Source of the DNA: Planktothricoides raciborskii GIHE-MW2
Lineage (GTDB): Bacteria > Cyanobacteriota > Cyanobacteriia > Cyanobacteriales > Laspinemataceae
Assembly: GCF_040564635.1 (NCBI RefSeq)
Contig: NZ_CP159837.1
Coordinates: 5,443,001-5,507,000 of the forward strand
Direction of reading: 5' to 3'
Length of the DNA stretch: 64,000 nt
The notes beneath the pieces are model-generated. The model made no database searches. It had not been told where the DNA came from and was given only the letters and a program-made list of their open reading frames with translations. Position 1 is the stretch's first letter. Every line of letters starts with the position of its first letter. This document shows positions 1-9,768 of this stretch, one piece after another. The translations under genes and the position numbers were made by a program.

Positions 1-2
1 AA

Positions 3-527
3 GCAAAAAGTGAAAATTTGATCGTTGACTTTCAGCAGCAGGATGCCCGTAATTTGACATTCAATAATGAATTTGACGCAGCGATCATGCTTTGCGAGGG
101 AGGATTTTCGCTCATGGAAACTGATGAAATGAACTTTGAAATCCTGAAAAATGTCACCAGATCGCTAAAGGCGCATACCCATACTAAATTTATATTCACG
201 ACTTTAAATGGATTGTTCCCATTATATCATTCGGTTGAGCAATTCTGTGCATCAGCAACGGGATCAGGAAATTCTATCTGCCGAAGCAATTCTTTTGACT
301 TGATGACATTCCGGGATTATAACATAACGGAATTTGAAGATGACCTGGGAAACAAGAAATCCCTTGCCTGTAATGAAAGGTTTTATGTGCCAAGCGAAAT
401 TACCTGGTTACTTAAATCTCTTGGTTACAGCAGGATAGATATTTATGGTGCCAAGCTGGGTGCATTTTCTCGAAATGATAAATTAACCACTGAAGATTTT
501 GAGATGCTGGTCATTGCTGAAAAATAA
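3..527 (+). CDS. SAM-dependent methyltransferase, C-terminal part (5' end cut by window)
   Basis: The reading frame is already open at base 3 and runs to a TAA at 525-527, so the gene starts upstream of the window. The visible part has the second half of a class I methyltransferase fold: DFQQQDARNL resembles the acidic strand-3/4 region (usually a GDAR-type motif), followed by FDAAIMLCEGGFS, the strand-4 region, then LKNVTRSLK, a typical helix after strand 4. The SAM-binding glycine loop would lie upstream and is not visible, so substrate cannot be inferred. The TTG at 18 is internal, because A-K-S-E-N precedes it in frame. It converges on serS, with a shared palindromic terminator between them. 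Confidence 0.7.
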   Translation, partial: AKSENLIVDFQQQDARNLTFNNEFDAAIMLCEGGFSLMETDEMNFEILKNVTRSLKAHTHTKFIFTTLNGLFPLYHSVEQFCASATGSGNSICRSNSFDLMTFRDYNITEFEDDLGNKKSLACNERFYVPSEITWLLKSLGYSRIDIYGAKLGAFSRNDKLTTEDFEMLVIAEK

Positions 528-544
528 TTTCCTAATCACAAGTA

Positions 545-574
545 GTAGGGTGGGCAAAATTTTGCCCACCCTAC
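545..574. terminator. Perfect 30-bp palindrome between convergent genes
   Basis: The half-site GTAGGGTGGGCAAAA is followed directly by its exact reverse complement. It lies between the stop codons of the methyltransferase (+) and serS (-), so it can act as a bidirectional terminator. The GTAGGGTGGGC half is also a common cyanobacterial dispersed repeat, so it may be a repeat serving as a terminator. Confidence 0.6.
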
Positions 575-592
575 ATAACTATTTCTATTTCT

Positions 593-1873
593 TTATAATA
601 TCTCTCGTTTCAGATAAGGTTGCAGGACTTTCGGCACTTTAATTGTGCCATCGGGCTGTTGATAATTTTCCAAAATTGCCGCCATTGTTCGCCCGATCGC
701 CAACCCAGACCCGTTTAAAGTATGGACAAATTCCGTGCCTTTTTTGCCTTTATCTTTAAAGCGAATATTCGCACGTCGGGCTTGAAAATCCCCAAAATTA
801 GAACAGCTAGAAATCTCCCGATATTTTCCAGCGGAGGGCAGCCATACTTCTAAATCATAGCATTTTTGGGCACTAAAACCTAAGTCTCCGGTACAAAGTT
901 CTATGACTCGATAAGGCAGTTTTAAGGCTTGCAAAATCGCCTCAGCATTAGCCACTAATGCCTCATGTTCTGCTTCCGAAGTGCTGGGGTGAACAAATTT
1001 GACTAATTCAACTTTATTAAATTGATGCAGTCGAATCAGTCCTCTAGTATCCTTGCCATAACTGCCAGCTTCCCGCCGAAAACAAGGAGTATAAGCACAA
1101 TGATAAATTGGCAAATCTTCAGCGGTTAAAATCTCATTGCGGTAGAGGTTGGTGACGGGTACTTCCGCAGTGGGGGCTAACCACAAGTCATCCTCCCGAC
1201 ATTGAAAACTTTCTTCCGCAAATTTAGGTAATTGTCCCGTAGCCCGAAGGGAGTCGGAGTTAATTAAAACTGGCGGCATAATTTCCAAATATCCCGCCGC
1301 AATTTGTTGATCGAGCATAAAATTAATTAACGCTCTTTCTAAGGCGGCACCAGCCCCAATTAAAGAAACAAACCGACTTTGGGCAACTTTTACGGCGCGA
1401 TCAAAGTTAAGAATCCCTAACTTTTCGCCAATTTCCCAATGAGGCAAAATATTGGCATTTTTGGGCAGGTATTCGTCACCCCAACGCCGCACTTCTACGT
1501 TTTCATTTTCACTCTTGCCAATGGGAGTGGTTGCACTGGGTAAATTTGGTAGGTTTAAAAGTAATTCTTCCAGTTGGGCTTTGAGTTCTTTTTCCTTGGG
1601 TTCTAGTTCCCCAATTTGGCTTTTCACTTGGTTGCCCTCTTCTTGTAAAGCCGAGATTTCAGGGTCTTCCGGTTTACCGCCCCCTTTCATTTTTTGGCCA
1701 ATTTCTTTGGCAATTTCTTTACTCCGCGCTTGTAGCTGCGATCGCTGCGTCTCTAATTCTCGCTGTTGGCGATCGATTTCCACAATGGGCGCCAGGTCGT
1801 AGTCATTACTGCGCTGGTTTAGCCGTTCCTGAACTGCTTGGGGATTTTCCCGAATTTGTTTAATGTCTAGCAC
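593..1873 (-). CDS. serS: Seryl-tRNA synthetase
   Basis: Class II aminoacyl-tRNA synthetase that charges tRNA-Ser with serine in the cytoplasm. At 426 residues it is full length for bacterial SerRS. Residues about 28-105 form the long antiparallel coiled-coil arm that binds the tRNA long variable arm (rich in E, Q, K and R with a GGGKPED turn). The catalytic domain shows motif 2 ([14 protein letters not shown], then LHQFNKVE) and motif 3 ([16 protein letters not shown]) near residues 265 and 390. The start is a GTG with a GAGGA Shine-Dalgarno about 8 nt upstream, giving [11 protein letters not shown], the usual SerRS N-terminus. It stands alone; the 250 bp upstream would hold its promoter. 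Confidence 0.97.
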   Translation of the reverse strand: MLDIKQIRENPQAVQERLNQRSNDYDLAPIVEIDRQQRELETQRSQLQARSKEIAKEIGQKMKGGGKPEDPEISALQEEGNQVKSQIGELEPKEKELKAQLEELLLNLPNLPSATTPIGKSENENVEVRRWGDEYLPKNANILPHWEIGEKLGILNFDRAVKVAQSRFVSLIGAGAALERALINFMLDQQIAAGYLEIMPPVLINSDSLRATGQLPKFAEESFQCREDDLWLAPTAEVPVTNLYRNEILTAEDLPIYHCAYTPCFRREAGSYGKDTRGLIRLHQFNKVELVKFVHPSTSEAEHEALVANAEAILQALKLPYRVIELCTGDLGFSAQKCYDLEVWLPSAGKYREISSCSNFGDFQARRANIRFKDKGKKGTEFVHTLNGSGLAIGRTMAAILENYQQPDGTIKVPKVLQPYLKREIL

Positions 1874-2123
1874 AAATAGTCCTCACAGACGGGGAACTCA
1901 ACAATAGCGTCTGCCAATTTATCAGCATATTCTGTATTGCCTTTGATTGACTATTTGGTTTGTTGATATTTTATTGCAAGTTACTAACTGATGATTTTTT
2001 GGCATGAGCAAAAGATCCTTCAGTGATGAATGGACTGAAATGAACTGATTTGATTTAATTTGGGGGGTGGCCAAATATTGCGGAAAACATCCTAGGGGTG
2101 ATCCAGTTGATTTGCCGATCGCA

Positions 2124-2906
2124 TCAAAATCTCAACCCGCTTTCTTCTAGCATATATAAAGCTAAACATATCAGGAAAAACTGAAACCACCGATTAATCC
2201 AAGTGGTCGAAACATGAGGCAATAACCAAGTCCCCAATTGCACCCCAATAATCCCGCCAATGCCTAAACAAATTCCCGAAATCCATAAGACATGATGATG
2301 CCAAGTATGTTGAATTAATCCGGAAGCGGCGATCGCCACCATTGCCCCTAAACTGGTGGGGGCAGCAGTTTTAATTGACTCTCCTAATAATAGGATTTGT
2401 AACGGCACCATTACAATCCCACCCCCAATCCCAAATATCCCAGACATCACCCCAGCGATCGCGCCAATTTGGGCAAATTTCCAGCGGCTTAATGGCTGAG
2501 ATAAAATTGGATCAACTTCCGGTTCATTCGCCGAATTATCTGCATCTTGATTGAAACTTTCTCGCCTGTGAATTAGATAAATCGTCAATAATAATAAACC
2601 GGAAAAAATCAGAGCCAACCAGCGATCTGAAAGGCGATCGCCCACCCAAGCACCCACTTGTGCAGCGGGAATTCCCACCAAAGCAATTTGGCCACAAACA
2701 CGCAAATTTAATTGAGAATTCAACCAGTTTTGCCAACTACCGGAAATCGCTGTAAGCAACACTCCGACTAAACTGGTGGCCGCTGCATTAATCACAGAAA
2801 ATCCCAAAAAAGTTAAGGCAGGCACGATGATAAATCCGCCACCTACGCCAAAAATGCCTGAGAGAAAACCAGTCCCTATTCCTAATAAAAATAGCCAGAA
2901 TAACAT
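2124..2906 (-). CDS. TSUP (TauE/SafE) family membrane permease
   Basis: A 260-residue integral membrane protein with the two-fold internal repeat of the TSUP/TauE-SafE family (PF01925). The glycine signature appears once per half: SGIFGVGGGFIIVPAL near residue 17 and SGIFGIGGGIVMVPLQ near residue 157. About eight hydrophobic segments are visible, with a hydrophilic linker (residues about 113-140, acidic) between halves. Family members export sulfite, sulfoacetate or related organosulfur anions, but substrate cannot be read from sequence. The start is an ATG giving MLFWLFLLGIGTGFLSG. It lies downstream of argS on the same strand, but a hairpin and 213 bp separate them, so they are probably not cotranscribed. 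Confidence 0.88.
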   Translation of the reverse strand: MLFWLFLLGIGTGFLSGIFGVGGGFIIVPALTFLGFSVINAAATSLVGVLLTAISGSWQNWLNSQLNLRVCGQIALVGIPAAQVGAWVGDRLSDRWLALIFSGLLLLTIYLIHRRESFNQDADNSANEPEVDPILSQPLSRWKFAQIGAIAGVMSGIFGIGGGIVMVPLQILLLGESIKTAAPTSLGAMVAIAASGLIQHTWHHHVLWISGICLGIGGIIGVQLGTWLLPHVSTTWINRWFQFFLICLALYMLEESGLRF

Positions 2907-3084
2907 TGTTTTTTATTTGTTAATTGTACTTTTGGTATTCGCCCGAAGCCTCATAATTACAGCGGTTTTCTGGTTGGTAAAACACAAATATCCGTAGGGG
3001 CGCGATCTTTCCGGCAGATATTCTTGGGTTAACAGCCAGAGATTATTTGCCGTCAGTCTTCGCCCCTACAAACATCGATTGTAA

Positions 3085-3104
3085 GGGTCAACGGTCGTTG
3101 ACCC
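3085..3104 (-). terminator. Hairpin just downstream of argS
   Basis: A 9-bp perfect stem (GGGTCAACG / CGTTGACCC) with a 2-nt gap lies 15 nt past the argS stop codon. No clear T-run follows on the minus strand, so it could be a repeat rather than a canonical intrinsic terminator. Confidence 0.4.
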
Positions 3105-3119
3105 CTACCCTGAATAAAA

Positions 3120-4877
3120 CTACATCCGATCTAACACTTCAATTCCCAATAAATTCAAGCCCAATTTCAAAATCCGGGCTGTAAAATCACACAGGAGTAA
3201 ACGAGAAGTGTGGAATGGTTCCTCTGCTTGTAAAACCGGACAGCGATCGTAAAATTGATTAAACTTTTGGCTCAATTCAAATAGATATTGACAAAGCCGA
3301 TTCGGTAATAACTCCGTTTCTACCGCAGCGATCGCCTCACTCAACAGCAGAATATGTTTTGCCAAAGCGATTTCCGTCTCTTCTTTGAGGATAATTTGCT
3401 CACCCACCCCCAAATGTCCGAAATCAATATCACCTTTACGGCTAATTCCCTGAACTCGGACATAAGCATAAAGCATATAAGGGGCCGTATTCCCTTGCAA
3501 AGCCAGCATTTTATCGTAACTAAAAATATAGCTACTGGTGCGATTTTGGCTCAAGTCAGCATATTTCACCGCACTCAAACCCACCACTTGCGCCACACGG
3601 TCGATAAATTCTGGAGTTTCTGACCGTCCTTCTACTTGAAGTCGGGTTTCCAAATCAGCCTTAGCGCGGGCGATCGCCTCATCCAACAAATCCCGTAACC
3701 GCACAGTTTCCCCAGCGCGGGTTTTCAACTTCTTGCCATCTTCCCCTTGCACCAAACCAAAGGGAACATGAACCACTTGTACATCATCGGGAATCCAACC
3801 AGCACGAGTTGCCACCTGGAACACCTGGGCAAAATGGGTAGACTGACCTAGATCCGTCACATAAATAATCCGTTTTGCCCCATCTTCCTTAATCCGATAG
3901 CGCAAAGCTGCCAAATCCGTAGTCGCGTAATTATAGCCACCATTAGATTTTTGCACGATCAACGGCTGAGGGTTTCCTTCTTTATTCATAAACCCTTCTA
4001 AAAACACACATTGGGCGCCTTGGTCTTCTTGCAATAATCCCAAGTTATCCAAATCTGCCACCACTGCGGGCAAAAAAGGATTATAAAAAGACTCGCCCCG
4101 TTCCGTCACCTTAATATCCAACAAATCATAAATCACCTGAAACTCGCGACGAGATTGATCGCACAATAATTTCCAAGCTTGGATTGTCTCTGGATCTCCA
4201 GCTTGCAGTTGCACCACCGCTTGCCGAGAACTTTCGCAAAACGCCTCATATTCATCAAACCGTTGTTTGGCTTTTTTGTAGAAAGCCACCAAATCGCCAA
4301 TATCCAAAGCATCCGCTTTCGTCAAAGCTTCGGGATAAGCTTCGCGCAAATAGGTAATCAGCATCCCGAATTGGGTGCCCCAGTCACCGACATGGTTGAG
4401 TCGGATAACTTCGTGTCCCCGGAATTCCAAAATTCGGGCAATACAATCGCCGATAATGGTCGATCGCAGATGTCCCACGTGCATTTCTTTAGCAATATTG
4501 GGGCTGGAAAAATCCACCACAATTTTCTGGGGATTTTCTACCCGGTCTACCCCCAGTCGGGCAAAACCCACAATCGAACTGAGTTGGGCTTCCAGATAAC
4601 TGGGTTTAATCATCAAATTAATAAAGCCGGGACCCGCTATTTCTGGGGTTTGGCAAATATCGCTCACATTTAAATGATCCACAATTTTCTGAGCAATATC
4701 GCGGGGCTTTTGCTTTAACGGTTTCGCCAAAGACATAGCCACATTTGACTGGTAATCCCCAAACTTGGGATTACTCGCAGGAACTAACAGGGGGTCAGTT
4801 GCCGCTAATTCTTGCCCAAAAGCAGCGACTAAAGCCTGTAAAAATCGTTCTTTGAGGAGGATAATTGGAGTTTTCAT
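3120..4877 (-). CDS. argS: Arginyl-tRNA synthetase
   Basis: Class I synthetase that charges tRNA-Arg. It has the N-terminal Add1-like domain ([21 protein letters not shown]), the HIGH-box variant HVGH in [17 protein letters not shown], the KMSKS-region equivalent [17 protein letters not shown], and the C-terminal DALR anticodon-binding domain ending in GIEVLDRM. With the ATG at 4877 ([20 protein letters not shown]) it is 585 residues, the normal bacterial size. The frame is open further upstream to a GTG at 4919, but those 14 residues are encoded by a C/A homopolymer stretch and are unlike the family N-terminus. The repeat doublet and the amide hydrolase lie upstream on the other strand. Confidence 0.96.
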   Translation of the reverse strand: MKTPIILLKERFLQALVAAFGQELAATDPLLVPASNPKFGDYQSNVAMSLAKPLKQKPRDIAQKIVDHLNVSDICQTPEIAGPGFINLMIKPSYLEAQLSSIVGFARLGVDRVENPQKIVVDFSSPNIAKEMHVGHLRSTIIGDCIARILEFRGHEVIRLNHVGDWGTQFGMLITYLREAYPEALTKADALDIGDLVAFYKKAKQRFDEYEAFCESSRQAVVQLQAGDPETIQAWKLLCDQSRREFQVIYDLLDIKVTERGESFYNPFLPAVVADLDNLGLLQEDQGAQCVFLEGFMNKEGNPQPLIVQKSNGGYNYATTDLAALRYRIKEDGAKRIIYVTDLGQSTHFAQVFQVATRAGWIPDDVQVVHVPFGLVQGEDGKKLKTRAGETVRLRDLLDEAIARAKADLETRLQVEGRSETPEFIDRVAQVVGLSAVKYADLSQNRTSSYIFSYDKMLALQGNTAPYMLYAYVRVQGISRKGDIDFGHLGVGEQIILKEETEIALAKHILLLSEAIAAVETELLPNRLCQYLFELSQKFNQFYDRCPVLQAEEPFHTSRLLLCDFTARILKLGLNLLGIEVLDRM

Positions 4878-5042
4878 AATTTTTTTTGGGGGGGGAAAAC
4901 AATCGTCCATTGAATACACATTCTCGTATGTAGTGGGCCAATCCCCCCTTCTTTAAGTTTATCAATTGACTCGTCTATTATTCTATGATTCAGGCAAATG
5001 ATTCAGGCAAATCAGATAAACAGGACTGATCCACACGACCCT

Positions 5043-5109
5043 AGAAACCGAGTTTCTCACCTTGATTTTCTGCGAGGGACTTTTTTTCCTGAAAGAAACC
5101 CGGTTTCTG
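5043..5109. repeat. Palindrome doublet (GAAACC-SG-GTTTC family)
   Basis: Two copies of the short palindrome GAAACCCGGTTTC face each other (one as GAAACCGAGTTTC, the other as GAAACCCGGTTTC) about 40 bp apart. It is one of several 60-70 bp doublets of the same design in this window (see 6576, 29821, 37233 and 42326). It lies in the intergenic space between argS and the amide hydrolase. Confidence 0.7.
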
Positions 5110-5389
5110 AGCACCCAGCCGATCGCCCGTTTTTGCCAATATGCAACCAATACAACAGATACAGGATGACTGGCTAAATTATCTACCGTTTTGGTGGAGA
5201 TTTCCACTAAGTATAATTACTCACTTACCAATTGAGATGCACCCCTCGGCGGGCTTTGGTGGTAGAGATTAATCGCGATCGTTTCGTTTTTTTATGATGA
5301 TACTCTATTTTGGGAATTTGATAGTATTATCGAGATGTTTATTAAATTCAACTGATGAAACTTCTGTAAAACCAAAAGGAGATGAAAAT

Positions 5390-6523
5390 ATGTGTACGCG
5401 AATACTATGGACAGGAAAGGATAAGAGTGGCAAATTTCACTCAATCTGCGGTCGTAATATGGACTGGGGTATTGATATGGGAGAAAAGCTATGGGTCTTT
5501 CCGGCTGGACTAAAGCGAAAAAGTGATGTCAAGGGCAAACCTGTAGAGTGGGTGTCAAAATATGGCAGCATTGCTACTATTGTTTACGATCAGGCCACCA
5601 GTGACGGAATGAATGAAAAGGGACTAGGAGTTCATGCTAATTGGCTTGCTAAAAGTTTTTATGGGGAGCGGGATGAAAGCAAACCAGGGCTTGATTGTAA
5701 TCGCGCCCTGCAATATTTCCTCGATAACTTTGCCACCGTTAAGGAAGTTGTTGAATACTTCAAGAATAATCAAGATATGCAGTTGGTTGAAACCAAGATC
5801 ACAAAAGGGAAGTTTGAAGTTCCAATCGAATGCCATTTAGCGATCGAAGATGCTCAGGGTGAGTCGCTCATTGTCGAGTATCTTAATAAAAACGACGACG
5901 ATGATACTAAACCTCGTGTTCTGGAAGTAAAAATCTACTACAGTGGCGATCTTCCTGAATTATACCTTAAATACTGCAATAACCTTGACATTCCTTCTGA
6001 AAAAAAAGAGGAGTATAAAGCAAATTATTTGAAGGCGTACAACGTCCTGACTAATAATCCTACCTTCAAAAAACAGCTTGAAAATCTCAAAAATTATAAA
6101 TATTTTATTTCTGATGATCATCTAAACTTGCCTGGTGATACTGATGCATCTTCCCGTTTTGTTCGTGGTGCCTATTATTTAATAAATCTCCCTGAGCCAA
6201 CAAACCAACGGGAAGCGATCGCTCAGGTTTTAAGTGTTATGCGTTCTACCGCACAACCGTTCCGAAAACCAAAACCAGACTCTAATGCCCTTTATGCCTC
6301 ATCAACCCGGTGGCGTACAGTGGCAGCTTGCACAGAAAAACTGTATATGTACGAATCATCCGTTAATCCAACTCTGATCTGGCTTGATGCTAACAAGTTA
6401 GACTTCAAAGAAGGCAGTGAGGTCCGTGTCTTCGATCTGACCAAGCATGAAACAGTGATCGGTGAAGTATCCGAGAAATTGACACCTGCCGAGGATCTGT
6501 TTGGCAAGAACTTATCCGAGTAA
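5390..6523 (+). CDS. Linear amide C-N hydrolase (choloylglycine hydrolase/penicillin V acylase family)
   Basis: Ntn-hydrolase that cleaves a linear amide bond using an N-terminal cysteine. The ATG at 5390 is preceded by a strong AAGGAGAT Shine-Dalgarno about 7 nt away, and the protein then begins M-C-T-R-I-L-W, so removal of Met exposes Cys as nucleophile. An upstream in-frame start at 5294 would bury that Cys, so it is rejected. Family landmarks: GRNMDW near residue 18, SDGMNEKGLGVHANWL (the N-loop around residue 70) and SSTRWRTVA (conserved Arg) near residue 305. The length of 377 residues is typical. Bile salts are not a plausible substrate for a cyanobacterium. Related bacterial enzymes cleave N-acyl homoserine lactones or acylated amines, and the natural substrate here is unknown. 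No signal peptide is seen. Confidence 0.85.
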   Translation: MCTRILWTGKDKSGKFHSICGRNMDWGIDMGEKLWVFPAGLKRKSDVKGKPVEWVSKYGSIATIVYDQATSDGMNEKGLGVHANWLAKSFYGERDESKPGLDCNRALQYFLDNFATVKEVVEYFKNNQDMQLVETKITKGKFEVPIECHLAIEDAQGESLIVEYLNKNDDDDTKPRVLEVKIYYSGDLPELYLKYCNNLDIPSEKKEEYKANYLKAYNVLTNNPTFKKQLENLKNYKYFISDDHLNLPGDTDASSRFVRGAYYLINLPEPTNQREAIAQVLSVMRSTAQPFRKPKPDSNALYASSTRWRTVAACTEKLYMYESSVNPTLIWLDANKLDFKEGSEVRVFDLTKHETVIGEVSEKLTPAEDLFGKNLSE

Positions 6524-6575
6524 TGGGAAGTTGAGTCAAGTGCGATCGCCCGCTCTCGTAGGCTGCGTTACCTTC

Positions 6576-6641
6576 AGAAACCGGGTTTCTTAATACTATC
6601 TTTGTCACCCAAGCTTCATGCTGATAGAAACCCGGTTTCTT
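6576..6641. repeat. Palindrome doublet (GAAACCSGGTTTC family)
   Basis: AGAAACCGGGTTTCTT and AGAAACCCGGTTTCTT flank a 34-bp spacer in opposite central orientation. It sits between the amide hydrolase and the oxidoreductase, upstream of the displaced 60-bp copy at 6671. Confidence 0.75.
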
Positions 6642-6670
6642 GGCTTGTTTCTTGGGTGGCTTGCTGAGGC

Positions 6671-6730
6671 GCGATCGCGCCGTGGGTTTAGACTTAGCGA
6701 ACAACCGCGTAATTTGTGCCCACTGTCCCC
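6671..6730 (+). repeat. Displaced 60-bp copy of an internal part of the downstream gene
   Basis: Bases 6671-6730 match 6981-7040 at 57 of 60 positions with an exact 310-bp offset. The mismatches are T/A, G/C and T/C. The source segment encodes roughly residues 84-103 of the oxidoreductase (ERAVGLDLANNRVICAHRP). The copy stops 3 bp before the ATG at 6734 and is out of frame with it. Flanks on either side do not match. Confidence 0.9.
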
Positions 6731-6733
6731 AAT

Positions 6734-8023
6734 ATGCAATCAACAAAACAGCCAATTACTCAAGACCTGGTTTTTATCGGTGGAGGTCATAGCCATGCGA
6801 TCGCCCTGAGAATGTGGGGCATGAACCCATTACCCGGAGTCCGCATCACCTTAATCAGCGATGTCACCCATACCCCATATTCGGGAATGCTTCCGGGTTA
6901 TATTGCTGGTTTCTACGATTATGACCAAAGCCATATTGATTTAAGACCTTTAGCCCACTTTGCCGGATCCCAATTTTACCGCGAACGCGCCGTGGGTTTA
7001 GACTTAGCCAACAACCGCGTAATTTGTGCCCACCGTCCCCCAGTTGCCTTCGATATTTTATCCATTGACATTGGCAGCACCCCGGCAACCCTCTCCGTAC
7101 CTGGCGCCGCAGACTATGCCATTCCTGCCAAACCCGTCCCAAACTTATTGCACCATTGGCATCAACTAATTGAAGAATTGCAAGGAGGGTCAACCACAGC
7201 TACAGAAAAGCCCCTACAGATAGGCATTGTTGGCGGGGGCGCCGGAGGTGTGGAATTAGCCTTATCCATGTCTGCTCGTTTAAATCAAATTCTCGGTTCC
7301 CAAAATCGCCCAAATTCCCCAAATTGCCCAAATCGCCCAAATTGTTCAAATCTTCAGATTCATCTCTTCCAACGTAGCCCCGAAATCCTCCCCACTTATA
7401 GCACTTATGTGCGAAATAATTTGCAAAAAATTCTCACTCAGCGCGGGATTAACTTACATTTAAGTGAGTCAGCCATCCGAATAGAATCTCGCACCCCCGC
7501 CCCTCCGCTCCTCTGCTCCTCTGCTCCCCTGCCCCCGATGGCAGCCCACGCAAAAGAACCCGTCACCGTCTATTGTGAATCTGGGTTAACCATAGAGTGC
7601 GATCGCCTCTTTTGGGTCACACAAGCCTCGGCCCCGGATTGGTTAAAAGAATCTGGTTTAAGTACCGATGCTGCTGGCTTCATTAAAGTGAGTGATACCT
7701 TACAATCAATTTCTCACTCTCACATATTTGCCACTGGGGACATTGCCACCATGATTAATCATCCCCGTCCCAAAGCGGGAGTCTTTGCGGTCCGTCAGGG
7801 TAAACCTTTAGCTGAAAATTTGCGGCGCATTCTACAAGGTCAACCCCTCAAACCATTTAAACCTCAGAAAAATTTTCTCACTTTAATTGGTACAGGAGAA
7901 GGAAGCGCGATCGCTTCTCGTGGGGCTTTTGGTCTTGGGCCTTCTCCGCTCTTATGGCGTTGGAAAGATAGGATCGATCGCGAATTTATGGAAAAATTCC
8001 GCAATTTTCCGCATCAAAAATAG
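6734..8023 (+). CDS. FAD/NAD(P)-dependent oxidoreductase of the type fused to SelD (SelD domain absent)
   Basis: Pyridine-nucleotide-disulfide-oxidoreductase-type flavoprotein. The N-terminus has an FAD dinucleotide-binding motif (LVFIGGGHSHAIAL), then THTPYSGMLPGYIAG. A second Rossmann motif, IGIVGGGAGGVELAL, lies near residue 160 for NAD(P)H. A C-terminal FAD motif, HIFATGDIATM, lies near residue 330. This matches the domain found N-terminal to selenophosphate synthase in many cyanobacteria, which also occurs alone. No SelD sequence follows the stop at 8021. ATG 6734 (MQSTKQP) is preferred over the GTG at 6716, which would read into the displaced copy. Two short inserts look repeat-derived: a 9-bp tandem (PNCPNRPN region, about 7300-7345) and a Pro-rich CTCCTCTG tandem (7500-7550). 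The exact substrate is unknown. Confidence 0.82.
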   Translation: MQSTKQPITQDLVFIGGGHSHAIALRMWGMNPLPGVRITLISDVTHTPYSGMLPGYIAGFYDYDQSHIDLRPLAHFAGSQFYRERAVGLDLANNRVICAHRPPVAFDILSIDIGSTPATLSVPGAADYAIPAKPVPNLLHHWHQLIEELQGGSTTATEKPLQIGIVGGGAGGVELALSMSARLNQILGSQNRPNSPNCPNRPNCSNLQIHLFQRSPEILPTYSTYVRNNLQKILTQRGINLHLSESAIRIESRTPAPPLLCSSAPLPPMAAHAKEPVTVYCESGLTIECDRLFWVTQASAPDWLKESGLSTDAAGFIKVSDTLQSISHSHIFATGDIATMINHPRPKAGVFAVRQGKPLAENLRRILQGQPLKPFKPQKNFLTLIGTGEGSAIASRGAFGLGPSPLLWRWKDRIDREFMEKFRNFPHQK

Positions 8024-8220
8024 CGACAGATAAACTAATTACAATTAACCTTGGCAATTGGAGTAGGGGCGAAGCCTGACGGCAGTAGGGGCGAGAAAGC
8101 GAATCGTCCTTACAATAAAGCAATCAATTATCTGCGGTCATGCTTCGCCCTTACACGGAGTTTATTGGAGATGATTTGGCTGAATGAATTTCAGTTCTAT
8201 TTTCACCGCTCGTAAAAATC

Positions 8221-9750
8221 TGGACAAAGTTACCCAAAGGTAGACAATGTTAGACAGCTACGTTGGTAATTTTAGTCCAAAGGTCTAAAACTACAGGAAT
8301 AAACGGCAATCCCTCTATTCCCTCAAAAGCATCGGGAATTACTTTTCTAGCTATATTCATGCTTCCATTGATATCAGCGTTGATGATTCTACCAGTGGAA
8401 GTCAAGTATAAACCACGTTTAACACGCTTACCATTAAACACAACTTTTGCTTCTGTTTTAGCCCGGATATTCGGCAAATAATCGCCATCTAAAGCGCTGG
8501 CTTTAGAAGTGTAGCTTTCTTCAGTTAAAACTACAGAAATCCCTGCTAATTGTGAGGTGAATAATTTAATCAGTTTGGCATGAGGAATATTGGTAAATTC
8601 TTGATTATTCTTTTTCCCAATATTGAGAGCTTGTTTCCATCGTTGATTTTTCCCGATGATTAATTGACCAATCTCATTTAACTGACACCAATCAATAACA
8701 CGCCGACTCACAGTATGAAGGTAGTTGTCAATCCTTCTATCTCGCTTGCTGTTTAGCTGTTTTACCAGCCGACAAGCCTTGATTGATTGTGCTTTTGCTA
8801 CTCTTTTATTGAAGAATTGGTTAATACTTTTCAATGGTCTACCATTAATCAACAGCGGTCTAATACCGGGATGATTGGATGTTATAGCCACCAAATTGTT
8901 TAAACCCAGGTCTACACCAGCTAGATATTTACCATCAAATTTATCTGGCTCGCTAACCGTTTAAACAATCTCAATTACATAGTGGTCAAGTTTAGGAACA
9001 ATTCGTACTTGGTTTATATTATTAGCCTCAGTGGTCAACTCAATATTAGTCTGAGATAGCTTGACAATGCCTCGAGATAGCAGTGGAGAGGAGATCGCAT
9101 CCTTGGGATAAATCACCACATTTCTACCGCGTTCTTTATGCTTGTATCCTGGGATTTTCGCCTTACCTAAATATTTTTCAGGATGCCCAGACCAATCTTT
9201 TAACGCTCTGCACCAAGCTTTCCAAGTTTCAGCAACTCGACGGACAATCTGTTTACTAACCTTCGTTGGTAGGTATCGATAAGCTATCTTTGTTCTTCGT
9301 CTGGTGGTAAATATCAATCGAGTTGTAATACTTTCTAGTTTCAAAGAAGTATTGACGCTGGACATAATTAGCCGAGTTATAAAGATTTTTGGATTGCCAT
9401 GCTAAATAGTCGCATTCCTGCCAAAATTTATGCTGTCGGTTAATTATATGCTTCTCAACTAACTGCATTTGACTCGACAAGAGTAAATGTTTCACTTTGA
9501 CAATGATATATGAATATAATTAAACTTGTCAATCCGGCTGGCCAAAAATCTCTAATCAGCCAAAACGTAGATAAGGGCGAGGGCGAGCGCCCCGAACAGC
9601 TATCCAGTAATTATTGTGCCACAAGGGTTTCTAGTATGTTTACGAAAATTAGTCTTCCGGCCAAAATGTCCGACTACTTAAGTGATGTCTCCAAATCTGA
9701 CGGCAAGACAAAAGCTACCCATTTTTGAGTAGCAATGGGTAACTCTGTCC
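8221..9750 (-). mobile_element. Remnant of an IS200/IS605-group (IS1341-like) element
   Basis: The broken tnpB (8250-9495) is bracketed by imperfect inverted sequences. GGACAAAGTTACCC is at 8221-8234, and GGGTAACTCTGTCC, its complement with one mismatch, is at 9737-9750. Inside the right end is a hairpin (9716-9723 with 9734-9741; 8-bp perfect stem TACCCATT, 10-nt loop). IS605-type ends carry subterminal hairpins rather than terminal inverted repeats, so the 14-bp match may be chance or reflect a related passenger element. There is no tnpA. The boundaries are tentative. Confidence 0.45.
8250..9495 (-). pseudogene. tnpB: tnpB (RNA-guided nuclease/IS accessory protein), one frameshift and one in-frame stop
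   Basis: Three segments together give a full TnpB. The N-terminal part is 9495 to about 9290 (MKHLLLSSQMQLVEKH). A frameshift near 9290-9300 leads to a second segment to 8964 (YRYLPTKVSKQIVRRVAETWKAW). An in-frame TAA at 8961-8963 is followed in the same frame by the RuvC-like part. RuvC residues are present: D in AGVDLGLNNLVA, E in VVLTEESYTSKAS and D in IINADINGSMNIARK. The zinc-finger cysteine pairs usual between the last two motifs are absent, as in the known TSKAS-type cyanobacterial subgroup. Non-functional as read, unless the guide-RNA end is retained. Related TnpBs are RNA-guided DNA nucleases that maintain the element. Confidence 0.85.
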
Positions 9751-9768
9751 AACAATTACGTTACAGTT

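Noticed and set aside
9510-9728. 72-codon plus-strand frame next to the tnpB remnant
   Set aside because: No Shine-Dalgarno, no recognisable motif, and it crosses the element's hairpin; likely non-coding IS end.
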